A DNA stretch of 64,000 nt from Paracoccus pantotrophus (GCF_008824185.1 NZ_CP044426.1:2184279-2248278); one strand, 5' to 3'. Numbered from the stretch's first letter, positions 17,027 to 26,188 are shown. A program made the numbers and translations. The notes: generated from the letters alone by a model not told the origin.

Positions 17027-17905
17027 TCACGATGCCTTGCCCGCGTCCTTCCGCGCCGCCTGCCGCAGCTTCTTGGCGGCGATGAAGCGGCGACGGCGGG
17101 ACAGTTCCACGTTGATCAGCGCCCCCAGCATCACCGTAAACCCGCCCAGGTAGAACCACATCAGCAGCGCGATCACCGCGCCGATCGAGCCATAGATGCG
17201 GTTGTAGCTGTTGAAGCTGGCCAGATAGGCCGAGAACCCATAGGAGGCCGCCGCCCAGGCCAGTGCCGCGAAGACCGAGCCCCAGGTGAAGATCGCCGTG
17301 CGCGGCGTCTTCACGTTCGGCCCATAGCGATACAGGATGCCGATCACCACCAGCACGATGAAAAAGATCGCCATCCAGGGCAGCGCGCCGATCAGCCAGT
17401 TGCGCAAGGGCACGTCGGGCAGGAAGTTGAAGGCGATGGGTACCACGATGATCGTGGCCAGCCCCAGGGCGATCACCAGCACGATGACCAGCGTCAGCAC
17501 ATAGGCCAGCAGGAAGCCCATCACCGTGGAATGCGAGCGCACGCCATAGGCCGCGTTCAGGCCGCGGATCAGCCCGTCCACCCCGGCCCGCGCCGAGACG
17601 GTGGCGATGATGAAGGAAATCGCCGTGGTCCAGCCCAGCTGCGTGCGCCCGGCCGCCACCAGCGCGCTGATCTGGCCATAGATGATGTCGGCGGCGCTTT
17701 GCGGGATGAAGCCGTCGGTGGTGTGGATGTATTGCTCGATCACCTCGGGGTCGTTCCACAGCCCCCACAGCGCAAACAGCGCCGCCATTCCGGGAAACAC
17801 CGCGAACATGGCATAGAAGGCCACGCCGGCGGCGATCAGGCTCATGTGGATCTTGTCCATCCGCTCAAAGATCGCCAGGACGAACTGCCACCAATCCCTG
17901 ATCAA
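17027..17905 (-). CDS. YihY/BrkB family membrane protein
   Basis: Integral membrane protein of 292 aa with about six hydrophobic helices and the family segments GVAFYAMFAVFP near the N-terminus and YNRIYGSIGAVIALLMWFYL near the C-terminus. YihY proteins were once called ribonuclease BN by mistake; their true role is unsettled. The start chosen is the TTG at 17905, which has AAGGA upstream and gives the usual short N-terminus (LIRDWWQFVLAIFERMD). The ATG at 17860 is the alternative. It is downstream of dnaQ on the same strand. Confidence 0.82.
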   Translation of the reverse strand: MIRDWWQFVLAIFERMDKIHMSLIAAGVAFYAMFAVFPGMAALFALWGLWNDPEVIEQYIHTTDGFIPQSAADIIYGQISALVAAGRTQLGWTTAISFIIATVSARAGVDGLIRGLNAAYGVRSHSTVMGFLLAYVLTLVIVLVIALGLATIIVVPIAFNFLPDVPLRNWLIGALPWMAIFFIVLVVIGILYRYGPNVKTPRTAIFTWGSVFAALAWAAASYGFSAYLASFNSYNRIYGSIGAVIALLMWFYLGGFTVMLGALINVELSRRRRFIAAKKLRQAARKDAGKAS

Positions 17906-17984
17906 GGTTCCCGTCCTTTTTTCCGTTTCGGTTGCCGGCCCTGCGGAGGAAACCCGCTTCCCCGCGGGCAAGGTTCCGGCCCTT

Positions 17985-18704
17985 CTAGTGCTTCCCGTCC
18001 CCATAGCGCAGCCAGACCGCCTTTTCGCCCAGTTTCGCGACGAAGGCGGCATGGGCCTCGGCCTCGGCCTCGGTGATGCGGGGGGCAAGCGGGCGCGGCC
18101 TTTGCCCCCGTGGGGCGGCGCCACCCTCCATCCGCGCCCCGGCGCCCGAGCCGCCGTGCAGAGGCCCGGTCTCCAGCACCAGCCCCGGCTGACGGCCGCC
18201 GCGCAGCGCCAGATAGACCTCGGCCAAAAGCTCGCTGTCCAGCAGTGCGCCATGCAGCGTGCGGTCCGAATTGTCGATGCGGAAGCGCCGGCACAGCGCA
18301 TCAAGCGAGTTCTGCGCGCCGGGAAACTGGCTGCGCGCCAGTTCCAGCGTATCGACCGCCCGGCTGAAGGGCATGACCGGATAGCCGCAAAGCCGCAGCT
18401 CGGCGTTCAGGAATTTCATGTCGAAGCCGGCATTGTGGATCACCAGCCGGGTGTCCTCGCCGATGAAGGCAACGAAATCCGCCGCGATCTCGGCGAATTT
18501 CGGCTTGTCGCGCAGGAAATCGTCGCCCAGTCCGTGCACCTCGAAGGCCTCCTGCGGCATCGGGCGCTCGGGGTTGATATAGACGTGGAAGGTGCGTCCG
18601 GTGGGCAGGTGGTTCATCAGCTCGACCGCGCCGATCTCGACGATGCGGTCGCCGGTATCGGGGTCGAAGCCCGTGGTTTCGGTATCGAGAACGATCTCAC
18701 GCAT
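17985..18704 (-). CDS. dnaQ: DNA polymerase III epsilon subunit (3'-5' proofreading exonuclease)
   Basis: Protein of 239 aa in the DnaQ-like exonuclease family. ExoI is LDTETTG with catalytic D7 and E9. IHNAGFDMKFL is ExoII. HGALLDSELLAEVYL is ExoIII. A proline- and Ala-rich linker and C-terminal tail follow, as in DnaQ proteins that bind the polymerase alpha subunit. The ATG overlaps the end of coaE by 8 bp, in the conserved Rhodobacterales order aroE-coaE-dnaQ. secB normally comes next but here lies about 28 kb away. Confidence 0.95.
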   Translation of the reverse strand: MREIVLDTETTGFDPDTGDRIVEIGAVELMNHLPTGRTFHVYINPERPMPQEAFEVHGLGDDFLRDKPKFAEIAADFVAFIGEDTRLVIHNAGFDMKFLNAELRLCGYPVMPFSRAVDTLELARSQFPGAQNSLDALCRRFRIDNSDRTLHGALLDSELLAEVYLALRGGRQPGLVLETGPLHGGSGAGARMEGGAAPRGQRPRPLAPRITEAEAEAHAAFVAKLGEKAVWLRYGDGKH

Positions 18705-19293
18705 GGGGCCGTTCTGCCATGATCCGGGCGCAGATGTCCACGATGGCCGCGCGCGCGCCGTCCAGCGTGTCCGAGGGGATCAGGAAATCCGCCCGCCTGC
18801 GCTTTTCCGCATCCGGCATCTGCCGCGACAGGATCATCTGGAAATCCGCCTCGGTCATGCCGGGGCGGGCCAGCACCCGCGCCCGCTGCACCTCGGGCGG
18901 GGCCGAGACCACCGCCACCCCGTCCATCTGGCGCTCGGACCCGCCCTCGAACAGCAGCGGGATGTCCAGCACCACGATGGGCGCGTCCTGGTGCGCGGCG
19001 ATGAAGCCGGCGCGGTCCTCGGCCACCAGCGGATGCACGATGGCCTCCAGCCGGGCAAAGCCCGAGGGGTCGGTGGCCAGCGCCTCGCGCAGCGCGGCGC
19101 GGTCGATGCCGCCATCCCGCAGCACGCCGGGAAAGGCGGCGGCCACCGGCGCGACGGCCGCGCCGCCGGGCGCGTAAAGCCGATGCACGGCCGCATCCGC
19201 GTCCCAGACCGGATGGCCCAGGTCGCGGAACATCTGCGCGGCGGTGGATTTCCCCATGCCGATGCCGCCGGTCAGGCCCAGCCGGTAGGTCAT
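18697..19293 (-). CDS. coaE: Dephospho-CoA kinase
   Basis: Protein of 198 aa that phosphorylates dephospho-CoA in the last step of coenzyme A synthesis. The P-loop is GGIGMGKST (9-17). The segments VWDADAAVHRLY and LDIPLLFE are family-specific and bind the acceptor. Its start overlaps the aroE stop (ATGA) and its end overlaps the start of dnaQ by 8 bp. Confidence 0.95.
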   Translation of the reverse strand: MTYRLGLTGGIGMGKSTAAQMFRDLGHPVWDADAAVHRLYAPGGAAVAPVAAAFPGVLRDGGIDRAALREALATDPSGFARLEAIVHPLVAEDRAGFIAAHQDAPIVVLDIPLLFEGGSERQMDGVAVVSAPPEVQRARVLARPGMTEADFQMILSRQMPDAEKRRRADFLIPSDTLDGARAAIVDICARIMAERPHA

Positions 19294-20138
19294 GCCAGCA
19301 CGATCCGGCGCAATTCGTCATCGACCTCGGGGCGCTGGCCGAACCAGCGCTCGAAGCCGGGCGTGGCCTGGTGCAAGAGCATGCCCAGCCCGTCCACGAT
19401 TTCGCAGCCGCGCGCCTGGGCCTCGGTCAGGAAGGGGGTCATCAGCGGCGTATAGACCAGGTCCGTGACCAGCGTGCCCGGCGCCAGCGCGTCCAGCGGC
19501 ACCCGCAGCGGCGGCTTGCCCTGCATGCCCATCGAGGTGGCGTTGACCACGGTCATCGCGCCTTCCAGCATGTTGCCGGCCTGCGCCCAGTCATAGACCA
19601 CGACCTTGGCGCCGAACTCGGACCGGATCTGTTCGGCCCGGATGCGGGTGCGGTTGGCGATACGCAGCTCGGGCACCCCGCTTTCCAAGAGCGAGGCGAC
19701 CACGGCCCGCGCCGCGCCGCCCGCGCCGATCACTGCGGCGGGGCCCAGGCCGGGGATCCAGTCCGGCGCGTGCTGGCGGATATTGGCGATGAAGCCGTAG
19801 CCGTCGGTATTGTCGGCATGGATCTTGCCGTCGGCGCGGAAGATCAGCGTGTTCGCCGCCCCGATCAGCGCGGCGCGGTCGGTGACGACATCGGCCAAGG
19901 CCAGCACGCTTTCCTTGTGCGGGATGGTGACATTGGCGCCGACGAAACCCATGTGTGGCATGGCGCGCAGCACCTCGGCCAGATGTTCGGGCATCACCGG
20001 CAGCGGCACGTAATGCCCGGCGATGCCATAGCGTTTCAGCCAGTGCCCGTGCAGCCGGGGCGAGCGGGAATGGGCAATGGGCCAGCCGATGACCGCGGCA
20101 AGGGGCGCGTGCTTGGGGGCGGGCGTACTGTCAACCAT
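19290..20138 (-). CDS. aroE: Shikimate dehydrogenase (NADP+)
   Basis: Protein of 282 aa that reduces 3-dehydroshikimate in the aromatic amino acid pathway. The N-terminal substrate domain has GWPIAHSRSPRLH, NVTIPHKE with the catalytic Lys, and DNTDGYGF. The NADP domain has VIGAGGAARAVVASL and NRTR. The start at 20138 begins the conserved region; a longer frame to 20204 encodes unconserved residues. It heads the aroE-coaE-dnaQ operon, in which neighbours overlap by 4-8 bp. The usual upstream partner maf is absent. Confidence 0.95.
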   Translation of the reverse strand: MVDSTPAPKHAPLAAVIGWPIAHSRSPRLHGHWLKRYGIAGHYVPLPVMPEHLAEVLRAMPHMGFVGANVTIPHKESVLALADVVTDRAALIGAANTLIFRADGKIHADNTDGYGFIANIRQHAPDWIPGLGPAAVIGAGGAARAVVASLLESGVPELRIANRTRIRAEQIRSEFGAKVVVYDWAQAGNMLEGAMTVVNATSMGMQGKPPLRVPLDALAPGTLVTDLVYTPLMTPFLTEAQARGCEIVDGLGMLLHQATPGFERWFGQRPEVDDELRRIVLA

Positions 20139-20290
20139 GGCAGACCTGCGGTGCTTTCTCAGGGGCATCGCCCCGGCATCGGGATGGATCGAATGTCGCG
20201 TCACAACTGCTATCGGGCTGCCCTGGGGTCAAGCCGTATCGCCCTTCGCGACCTGGGCCATGGCAAGAATGCAACCCCCGTGGGCCGGGT

Positions 20291-20737
20291 TCAGACCACG
20301 CTCATCTCGGGCAGGCCGCCCTCGGCCACCAGATCCTCCAGCGTCAGCGACTCGATCAGCAGCAGATAGGACCAGAACACCTGGCCGAACATGCGGCGCA
20401 GCCGGCAGGTGGCCTCGTCCGTGCAATCCTCGCAGCGTTGATAGGAGCGGCGCGACAGGCAGGGCAGCGGCGCGATGGGCCCGTCCACCTGGCGCAGCAA
20501 TTCGCCGATGGAAATCTCGTTGGGCCGCTTGATCAGCACATAGCCGCCCGCCCGGCCGCGGCGCGAGCCGACATAGCCGGCGTTGCGCAGCTCCAGCATG
20601 ATATGCTCCAGAAAACGCTTGGGCGCGCCGGACCGCTGCGCGATCTCCTCGATCGTCAGGGCATTGCCGCCGGCGGCGACCTCGTCTGCCAGGGCCATCA
20701 GCGCCTTGATGGCATATTTCGTCTTCTGCGAGATCAT
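20291..20737 (-). CDS. Rrf2 family transcriptional regulator, probably Fe-S binding
   Basis: Protein of 148 aa. An N-terminal winged helix starts at MISQKTKYAIKALMALAD. The dimer helix is followed by a cysteine group, PCLSRRSYQRCEDCTDEAT in part, with the last Cys before RLRRM. That spacing resembles Rrf2 regulators that sense iron-sulfur cluster status (IscR, RirA, NsrR groups). The start at 20737 was chosen from the conserved N-terminus. The intergenic region of 154 bp upstream is shared with divergent sqdB and holds a perfect EcfG-type promoter pointing to sqdB. Its targets cannot be told from sequence. Confidence 0.85.
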   Translation of the reverse strand: MISQKTKYAIKALMALADEVAAGGNALTIEEIAQRSGAPKRFLEHIMLELRNAGYVGSRRGRAGGYVLIKRPNEISIGELLRQVDGPIAPLPCLSRRSYQRCEDCTDEATCRLRRMFGQVFWSYLLLIESLTLEDLVAEGGLPEMSVV

Positions 20738-20816
20738 AAAGGGAATCCTTAGTGTTCGCCGTGCCGTCATGCAACGATTTCGGCAAGAAATCGCAGGGCA
20801 CCGCGCCTTCTGTTCA

Positions 20817-20842
20817 GGAACCATCGCCAAAACGCCATCGTT
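20817..20842 (+). promoter_or_regulatory. EcfG-type promoter of the sqdBDC operon
   Basis: GGAAC at 20817-20821, 17 bases, then CGTT at 20839-20842: an exact match to the GGAAC-N16/17-CGTT consensus of EcfG promoters. It is 50 bp upstream of the sqdB ATG. Confidence 0.65.
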
Positions 20843-20891
20843 TTGTCACATTGACCGCGCATTTCTGCGGGGCAACATCAAGGAGTAGCTC

Positions 20892-22109
20892 ATGCGCATC
20901 GCAGTTCTTGGCGGCGACGGGTTCGTCGGCTGGCCGACCGCCCTGCACCTGTCCAACCTGGGCCATGACATTCATATCCTGGACAACCTGTCGCGGCGCT
21001 GGATCGACACCGAACTGGGCGTGCAGTCGCTGACGCCGATGGATTCGATCCAGGAACGCTGCCGGATCTGGCACCAGCAGACCGGGCGGCGGATCCATTT
21101 CCACCTGCTGAACCTGGCCACGGAATACGAGCGGCTGAAGGCCTGGCTGGCCGAGCATCGCCCCGACGCAGTGATCCATTTCGCCGAGCAGCGTGCCGCG
21201 CCCTATTCGATGAAGACCGACCGCCACAAGGTCTATACGGTCAACAACAACATCAACGCGACGCATAACCTGCTGGCGGCGCTGGTGGAAACCGGCATCG
21301 ACGCGCATCTGGTGCATCTGGGCACCATGGGGGTCTATGGCTATTCCACCATCGGTGCCCCGATCCCCGAGGGCTATCTGGACGTGTCCATCGACACGCC
21401 CGCCGGCCCGCGCGCGCAGCAGATCCTGTATCCGACCCGACCCGGCTCGGTCTATCACATGACCAAGAGCCTCGATCAGATCCTGTTCCAGTTCTATGCC
21501 CAGAACGACGGGCTGCGCATCACCGACCTGCACCAGGGCATCGTCTGGGGCACCCATACCGACCAGACCCGGCGGCACGAGCAGCTCATCAACCGCTTCG
21601 ACTACGACGGCGACTATGGCACGGTGCTGAACCGTTTCCTGATCCAGGCCGCCATCGGCTATCCGCTGACCGTGCATGGCACCGGCGGCCAGACCCGCGC
21701 CTTCATCCACATCCAGGATTCGGTGCGCTGCATCGCGCTGGCGCTGCAAGACGCGCCGCAATCGGGCGAGCGGGTGCGCATCTTCAACCAGATGACCGAG
21801 ACGCATCGCGTCCGCGACCTGGCCGAGCTGGTCGCGCGCATGACCGGGGCCGAGGTCGCCTATCTGCCCAATCCGCGGAAAGAGGCCGACGAGAACGAGC
21901 TGGTGGTCAGGAACGACCAGTTCCTCGCCCTGGGCCTCAAGCCGATCACCCTGGCCGAGGGGCTTCTGTCCGAGGTGGTGGACGTGGCGCGCAGATATGC
22001 CCATCGCATCGACCGCTCGCGCGTGCCCGCCGTTTCGGCCTGGACCCGCGACATCGCCCAGCGGATCGAGCATGATCCCGAAGGCAAGAGGCTGCGTTCG
22101 GTATCGTGA
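20892..22109 (+). CDS. sqdB: UDP-sulfoquinovose synthase
   Basis: Protein of 405 aa, a short-chain dehydrogenase that makes UDP-sulfoquinovose from UDP-glucose and sulfite for the sulfolipid SQDG. The Rossmann motif GGDGFVG is at the N-terminus. The long acceptor loop NLSRRWIDTELG, HFAEQRAAPYSM and the catalytic YHMTK (YxxxK) with TMGVYGYS are SqdB signatures. AAGGAG precedes the ATG. The stop overlaps the sqdD GTG start (GTGA). Gene order sqdB-sqdD-sqdC is that of Rhodobacter sphaeroides. Confidence 0.95.
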   Translation: MRIAVLGGDGFVGWPTALHLSNLGHDIHILDNLSRRWIDTELGVQSLTPMDSIQERCRIWHQQTGRRIHFHLLNLATEYERLKAWLAEHRPDAVIHFAEQRAAPYSMKTDRHKVYTVNNNINATHNLLAALVETGIDAHLVHLGTMGVYGYSTIGAPIPEGYLDVSIDTPAGPRAQQILYPTRPGSVYHMTKSLDQILFQFYAQNDGLRITDLHQGIVWGTHTDQTRRHEQLINRFDYDGDYGTVLNRFLIQAAIGYPLTVHGTGGQTRAFIHIQDSVRCIALALQDAPQSGERVRIFNQMTETHRVRDLAELVARMTGAEVAYLPNPRKEADENELVVRNDQFLALGLKPITLAEGLLSEVVDVARRYAHRIDRSRVPAVSAWTRDIAQRIEHDPEGKRLRSVS

Positions 22110-22960
22110 CCGCGGAAGGCATCCACCCGACAGGCAAGGCGCGGTCCGACCGCGCCTTTGTCACCTTGGCGACCAATCGCGACTATGCGACCGGGGCGGC
22201 GGCGCTGTTCCGGTCGCTGCGCCGGACCGGCACGACTGCCGACCTGGTCCTGCTTTACACCGACCTGCCCCCCGACGCGGTCGAGGGGCTGCGGGCGCTG
22301 GGCGTGCGCCCGGTGCGGGTGGACCTGCTGCCCACATCGGACGGGTTCAACGCCCTGCACGCCCGCGACCGGCTGCACGGCGCCGCGCCCTTCACCAAGG
22401 GCGAAAAGCCGCCCTTCCACACGCCCTTGGACAATTTCGCCAAGCTGCGGCTGTGGCAGCTGGATTACGACCGCGTGGTGTTCATCGACGCCGATGCCAT
22501 CGTGCTGCAGAATATCGACCGGCTGTTCGACTACCCGGAATTTTCCGCCGCACCGAACGTCTATGAAAGCCTGGCCGATTTCCACCGGCTGAACTCGGGC
22601 GTCTTTACCGCCCGGCCCTCGGCGGCGACATTCGAGGTCATGCTGGCCCGGCTGGACCAGCCCGGCCGGTTCTGGCGCCGCACCGACCAGACCTTTCTGG
22701 AAAGCCATTTCCCGAACTGGCACGGGCTGCCGGTCTTTGACAACATGCTGCAATATGTCTGGCTGAACCTGCCCCAGCTGTGGCGCTGGCAGGACATCCG
22801 CGTGCTGCATTACCAATATGAAAAGCCCTGGCAGGATCACGCCAAGGCCGAGGCCCTGCGCCCGCTGGTCGAACTGTGGCGCGCCCATGCCGGCGACGGG
22901 CCGGTGCCCGATCCGCGCGACCTGCCGCCCCCGCCCGGCAGCGCATCCGGTGCGGCATGA
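22106..22960 (+). CDS. sqdD: Glycosyltransferase SqdD (GT8, sulfolipid synthesis)
   Basis: Protein of 284 aa resembling glycogenin-type GT8 transferases. FIDADAIVLQNIDRLF holds the DxD metal motif. FAKLRLWQLDYDR and NSGVFTARPS are also family segments. In R. sphaeroides, SqdD acts in sulfolipid formation and is thought to transfer sulfoquinovose. The GTG start overlaps the sqdB stop (GTGA) and its stop overlaps sqdC (ATGA), showing an operon. The role is assigned from order plus family. Confidence 0.88.
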   Translation: MTAEGIHPTGKARSDRAFVTLATNRDYATGAAALFRSLRRTGTTADLVLLYTDLPPDAVEGLRALGVRPVRVDLLPTSDGFNALHARDRLHGAAPFTKGEKPPFHTPLDNFAKLRLWQLDYDRVVFIDADAIVLQNIDRLFDYPEFSAAPNVYESLADFHRLNSGVFTARPSAATFEVMLARLDQPGRFWRRTDQTFLESHFPNWHGLPVFDNMLQYVWLNLPQLWRWQDIRVLHYQYEKPWQDHAKAEALRPLVELWRAHAGDGPVPDPRDLPPPPGSASGAA

Positions 22961-23778
22961 GGATCGCGCTGACCGGCGCCTCGGGGCTCGTCGGGCGCTG
23001 GATCCACCGCGTCGCGGTGCAGGCGGGACATGAGGTCGCCACCCTGCCCGGCTGGCGCCTGGGCGATATCCCGGACCTGGGCGGCTGCGACGCGCTGGTC
23101 CACGCCGCCTTCCAGCACGTCCCCGGCCGCTATCGCGGCGGCGAGGGCGAGGATGCGCAGGGCTTCATCCGCGCCAACCTGGACGGCTCGCTGCTGCTGT
23201 TCCGGGCGGCGCGGGACCGGGGCGTCGGGCGGGTGGTCTTCCTGTCCTCGCGCGCTGTCCATGACGGCCATCCCCAGGGCATGGCGCTGCCCGACGGGCT
23301 TTCCCCGGCCCCGACCAGCCTTTACGGCCAGGTCAAGGCCGAGGCCGAGGCGGCGCTGGCCGCCATGGCCGCGCCGGATTTCCGGGCCGCCAGCCTGCGC
23401 CCGACCGGGGTCTATGGGCCGGGCCTGCCGCAGAAATGGGCCGGGCTGATCGGGGATTTCCTGCGCGGCACCACGCCGCCGCCGCGCGTCGCGACCGAGC
23501 TGCATGGCGCCGACCTGGCCCGCGCCGTGTTGCTGGTGCTGGAGGATGCGGCCATGGCCGGCAGCTACAATGCCAGCGACCTGGTGCTGGACCGTCGCGT
23601 GTTGCTGGCCGAGGTTTCCCGCCTGACCGGCTGCACGACGCCCCTGCCCGCCCGCGCCGATGCCGCCGCGCTGCGCCGCCCGATCTGCGCGCGGTTGCAG
23701 GCGCTGGGCTGGCAGCCGGGCGGCATGGCGCTGCTGCGCCGGGATCTGCCGGCGATCCTGGATGACTTGCAGCCATAG
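22957..23778 (+). CDS. sqdC: NAD-dependent epimerase/dehydratase-like protein SqdC
   Basis: Protein of 273 aa of the extended short-chain dehydrogenase family. The Rossmann motif GASGLVGRW starts at residue 7. SSRAVHDG and YGQVKAEAE carry the Ser and YxxxK active-site residues. In Rhodobacter, sqdC is the third gene of the sulfolipid operon; its loss changes intermediates rather than abolishing the lipid. The ATG overlaps the sqdD stop (ATGA). A 242-bp gap follows, in which no convincing gene was found. Confidence 0.85.
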   Translation: MRIALTGASGLVGRWIHRVAVQAGHEVATLPGWRLGDIPDLGGCDALVHAAFQHVPGRYRGGEGEDAQGFIRANLDGSLLLFRAARDRGVGRVVFLSSRAVHDGHPQGMALPDGLSPAPTSLYGQVKAEAEAALAAMAAPDFRAASLRPTGVYGPGLPQKWAGLIGDFLRGTTPPPRVATELHGADLARAVLLVLEDAAMAGSYNASDLVLDRRVLLAEVSRLTGCTTPLPARADAAALRRPICARLQALGWQPGGMALLRRDLPAILDDLQP

Positions 23779-24020
23779 GCAGACCTTCCCCGATCCGGTT
23801 CCGCCGGTTGCGGCAGGACGCGCCCTTGCGCAAAAGCGCGGCCTGTCATGGGCGTCCTGTGGTTCCGGTCGGTCTTTGCGGTGATGGCCGGCATCATCCT
23901 GGCCTGCCAGGGCGCCATGCCGGCGGGGCTGGGCGGCCCGGCGATACCGGGGCGGCTGGTGCATATGCCCAACCACTATGGGCCCGTGACAGGCCCGTCG
24001 CGCCCGGCTAGTCTGGCGCC

Positions 24021-24473
24021 ATGCCCGATTACGACGACCTTGCCGCCCGCATCCGCGCCCTGACCCATGGCGAGACCGACGAGGTCGCGCTGATGGCGAC
24101 GCTGGCCTGCGAAATCCACCACTCGGACGCGCGTTTCGACTGGACCGGATTCTATCGCGTCACCGCGCCCGAACTGCTGAAGATCGGCCCCTACCAGGGT
24201 GGCCACGGCTGCCTGGTGATTCCCTTCTCGCGCGGGGTCTGCGGCGCGGCGGCGCGGACGCGGCAGACCCAGCTGGTGCCGGATGTCGAGGCTTTCCCGG
24301 GCCATATCGCCTGTGCCAGCTCGACCCGCTCGGAACTGGTGATCCCGGTGATCGGCAAGGGCGGGCGGCTGATCGGCGTGCTCGACATCGACAGCGACCG
24401 GCCCGACGCCTTCACGCAAGAGGATGCAGACCGCTTGCAGGAGATCCTGGATGACACATTCGGACGCGACTGA
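24021..24473 (+). CDS. msrC: Free methionine-(R)-sulfoxide reductase (GAF domain)
   Basis: Protein of 150 aa, a single GAF domain. Catalytic-type cysteines are present as in E. coli YebR: GHGCLVIPF, RGVCGAA and IACASSTRSE. The enzyme reduces free methionine-R-sulfoxide and protects against oxidative damage. FDWTGFYRV near the N-terminus and VIPVIGKGGRLIGVLDIDS near the end are typical. The 3' end overlaps the next gene by 23 bp. Confidence 0.9.
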   Translation: MPDYDDLAARIRALTHGETDEVALMATLACEIHHSDARFDWTGFYRVTAPELLKIGPYQGGHGCLVIPFSRGVCGAAARTRQTQLVPDVEAFPGHIACASSTRSELVIPVIGKGGRLIGVLDIDSDRPDAFTQEDADRLQEILDDTFGRD

Positions 24474-24846
24474 ATTCACCGGCCATTGCCTGTGCGGCGC
24501 CATCCGCTTCCGCGGCACCTATGACGCCGGCAACGACCTGAAGGCCTGCCATTGCAGCCAGTGCCGGCGCTGGTCGGGGCATTACTGGGCGGCGATCCTG
24601 CCGAAATCGCTGGAAATCCAGGGGCAGCCGAGATGGTATCGCGCCTCGGAGATCGCCCGGCGTGGCTTCTGCCCGGACTGCGGCAGCTCGCTGTTCTGGC
24701 AGCGCGACGGGTCCGAGATCATCGACGTGGCGGCCGGCGCCATCGACAGCCCGACCGGGTTGCGCCTGCTGGGCCATATCTTCGTCGCCGACAAGGGCGA
24801 CTATTACGATATTGCCGACGGGCTGCCGCAGGATCCGCGCGAATAG
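24451..24846 (+). CDS. GFA family zinc-binding protein (second of two)
   Basis: Protein of 131 aa. Zinc ligands are in GHCLCGAI, CHCSQCRRWSGHYW and FCPDCGSS. It shares the fold of the protein at 16599-16991 but is clearly diverged. The ATG at 24451 lies within the end of the reductase gene and has AGGAG upstream, indicating coupled translation. Function is unknown; involvement with glutathione adducts is only suggested by the family name. Confidence 0.85.
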   Translation: MTHSDATEFTGHCLCGAIRFRGTYDAGNDLKACHCSQCRRWSGHYWAAILPKSLEIQGQPRWYRASEIARRGFCPDCGSSLFWQRDGSEIIDVAAGAIDSPTGLRLLGHIFVADKGDYYDIADGLPQDPRE

Positions 24847-24895
24847 TTGACGCCGCGTGCCGCCCGGCCTAGGCGGCAGGAAAAGGGGGCGCGCG

Positions 24896-25522
24896 ATGAT
24901 CTGGGACACGCTGGCGAATTTTCCGTTGCAACAGCTTCTGGCCTTCATGGCCGGAGCCCTGGTGCTGAACCTGGCGCCGGGGCAGGACGTGTTCTTCGCC
25001 AGCGCCTGCGGCATCCAGAACGGGCCGCGTGCGGGTGCGCTGGCCGGCTTCGGCGTCGGGCTGGGCGTGATCTGCCATGTGACGATGGCGACGGTCGGCC
25101 TGGGCGCGCTGGTCGCCGCCCATCCCGGCGCGCTGGTCGCGATCAAATATGCCGGCGCCGCCTATCTGCTGTTCCTGGCCTGGAAAAGCTGGAACGCGGG
25201 CGAGGTCGATCCCCGCGCCCGCGCCGCCAGCCGGCCCTGGAACATCATCCGGCGCGGCGCGCTGTCCAACCTGCTCAATCCCAAGCCGGTGCTGTTTCTG
25301 CTGGCCTTCCTGCCGCAATTCACCAAGCCGGAATACGGCCCGGTCTGGCAGCAGATCCTGGGGCTGGGGCTGATGTTCACCCTGTCGGGCACGCTGGTCA
25401 CCATGGGCTATGGCGTGGTCGGCGGCCTGGCCGGCCAGGTGATCGGCAAGCGGCTGGGCATCGTGAACCGCATCGCGGCGGTGATGTTCGCGGGCCTGGC
25501 GCTGCGGCTGGTCTGGAAATGA
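24896..25522 (+). CDS. LysE/RhtB family amino-acid exporter
   Basis: Inner membrane protein of 208 aa with about six hydrophobic helices. The family signature NLAPGQDVFFASACGIQNG is near residue 25, and NPKPVLFLLAFLPQF lies in the middle. Such proteins export amino acids or their analogues. The start at 24896 begins the first helix region, and AAAAGGGGG lies just upstream. The stop overlaps the rluA-like ATG (ATGA). The substrate is unknown. Confidence 0.88.
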   Translation: MIWDTLANFPLQQLLAFMAGALVLNLAPGQDVFFASACGIQNGPRAGALAGFGVGLGVICHVTMATVGLGALVAAHPGALVAIKYAGAAYLLFLAWKSWNAGEVDPRARAASRPWNIIRRGALSNLLNPKPVLFLLAFLPQFTKPEYGPVWQQILGLGLMFTLSGTLVTMGYGVVGGLAGQVIGKRLGIVNRIAAVMFAGLALRLVWK

Positions 25523-26166
25523 GCTTTCTCTACCAGCCCACCGACGAACAGCCGCGGGTGATCCATGCCGATCACGAGATCCTGGTGGTCGAGAAGCCGG
25601 CCGGCCTGCTTTCGGTCCCCGGCCGGGGCGAGGACCGCGCCGATTGCCTGATCGAGCGGCTGCGGGGCGCCTTTCCGACGATCCTGCTGGTGCATCGGCT
25701 GGACATGGATACCTCGGGCGTCATGGTCTTTGCCCTGACGCCGCATGCGCAGCGCCACCTGTCCCGGCAATTCGAGGACCGGCGCACGAAAAAGACCTAT
25801 GTCGCGCGGCTCTGGGGTCGGCTTGAGCCCAAGACCGGCACGGTGGACCTGCCGCTGATCGTCGACTGGCCGAACCGGCCGCGGCAAAAGGTCGATCACG
25901 AACAGGGCCGGCCGGCGCAGACCGATTGGCGGGTGGTCAAGGCCAACGATGCCGAGACGCGGGTGCGGCTGATGCCCGTCACCGGCCGCAGCCATCAGCT
26001 GCGCGTGCATATGGCCGAGCTGGGCCACCCGATCCTGGGCGATCCGCTTTATGCGACCGGGGCGGCGGCGGATTTTCCCCGGCTGATGCTGCATGCCGAA
26101 AGCCTGCGCTTCAAGCATCCCGAAACCGGGGTCATGCAGGGCTTTACCGCCCCGGCGCCGTTCTGA
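25519..26166 (+). CDS. RluA family pseudouridine synthase
   Basis: Protein of 215 aa, close to E. coli RluA (219 aa), which modifies 23S rRNA U746 and tRNA U32. The catalytic Asp lies in VHRLDMDTSGVM. VVEKPAGLLSVPG, KKTYVARLWG and TGRSHQLRVHMA are conserved active-site segments. There is no S4 domain, as in the RluA subgroup. The ATG overlaps the stop of the LysE gene (ATGA). The exact RNA target is inferred from size only. Confidence 0.9.
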   Translation: MSFLYQPTDEQPRVIHADHEILVVEKPAGLLSVPGRGEDRADCLIERLRGAFPTILLVHRLDMDTSGVMVFALTPHAQRHLSRQFEDRRTKKTYVARLWGRLEPKTGTVDLPLIVDWPNRPRQKVDHEQGRPAQTDWRVVKANDAETRVRLMPVTGRSHQLRVHMAELGHPILGDPLYATGAAADFPRLMLHAESLRFKHPETGVMQGFTAPAPF

Positions 26167-26188
26167 GCGGTCACGCAGGTTTCATGCC

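Noticed and set aside
23848..24063. 71-codon frame between sqdC and the GAF gene
   Set aside because: A hydrophobic start suggested a small exported protein, but it has no ribosome site, runs into the next gene and resembles nothing known.
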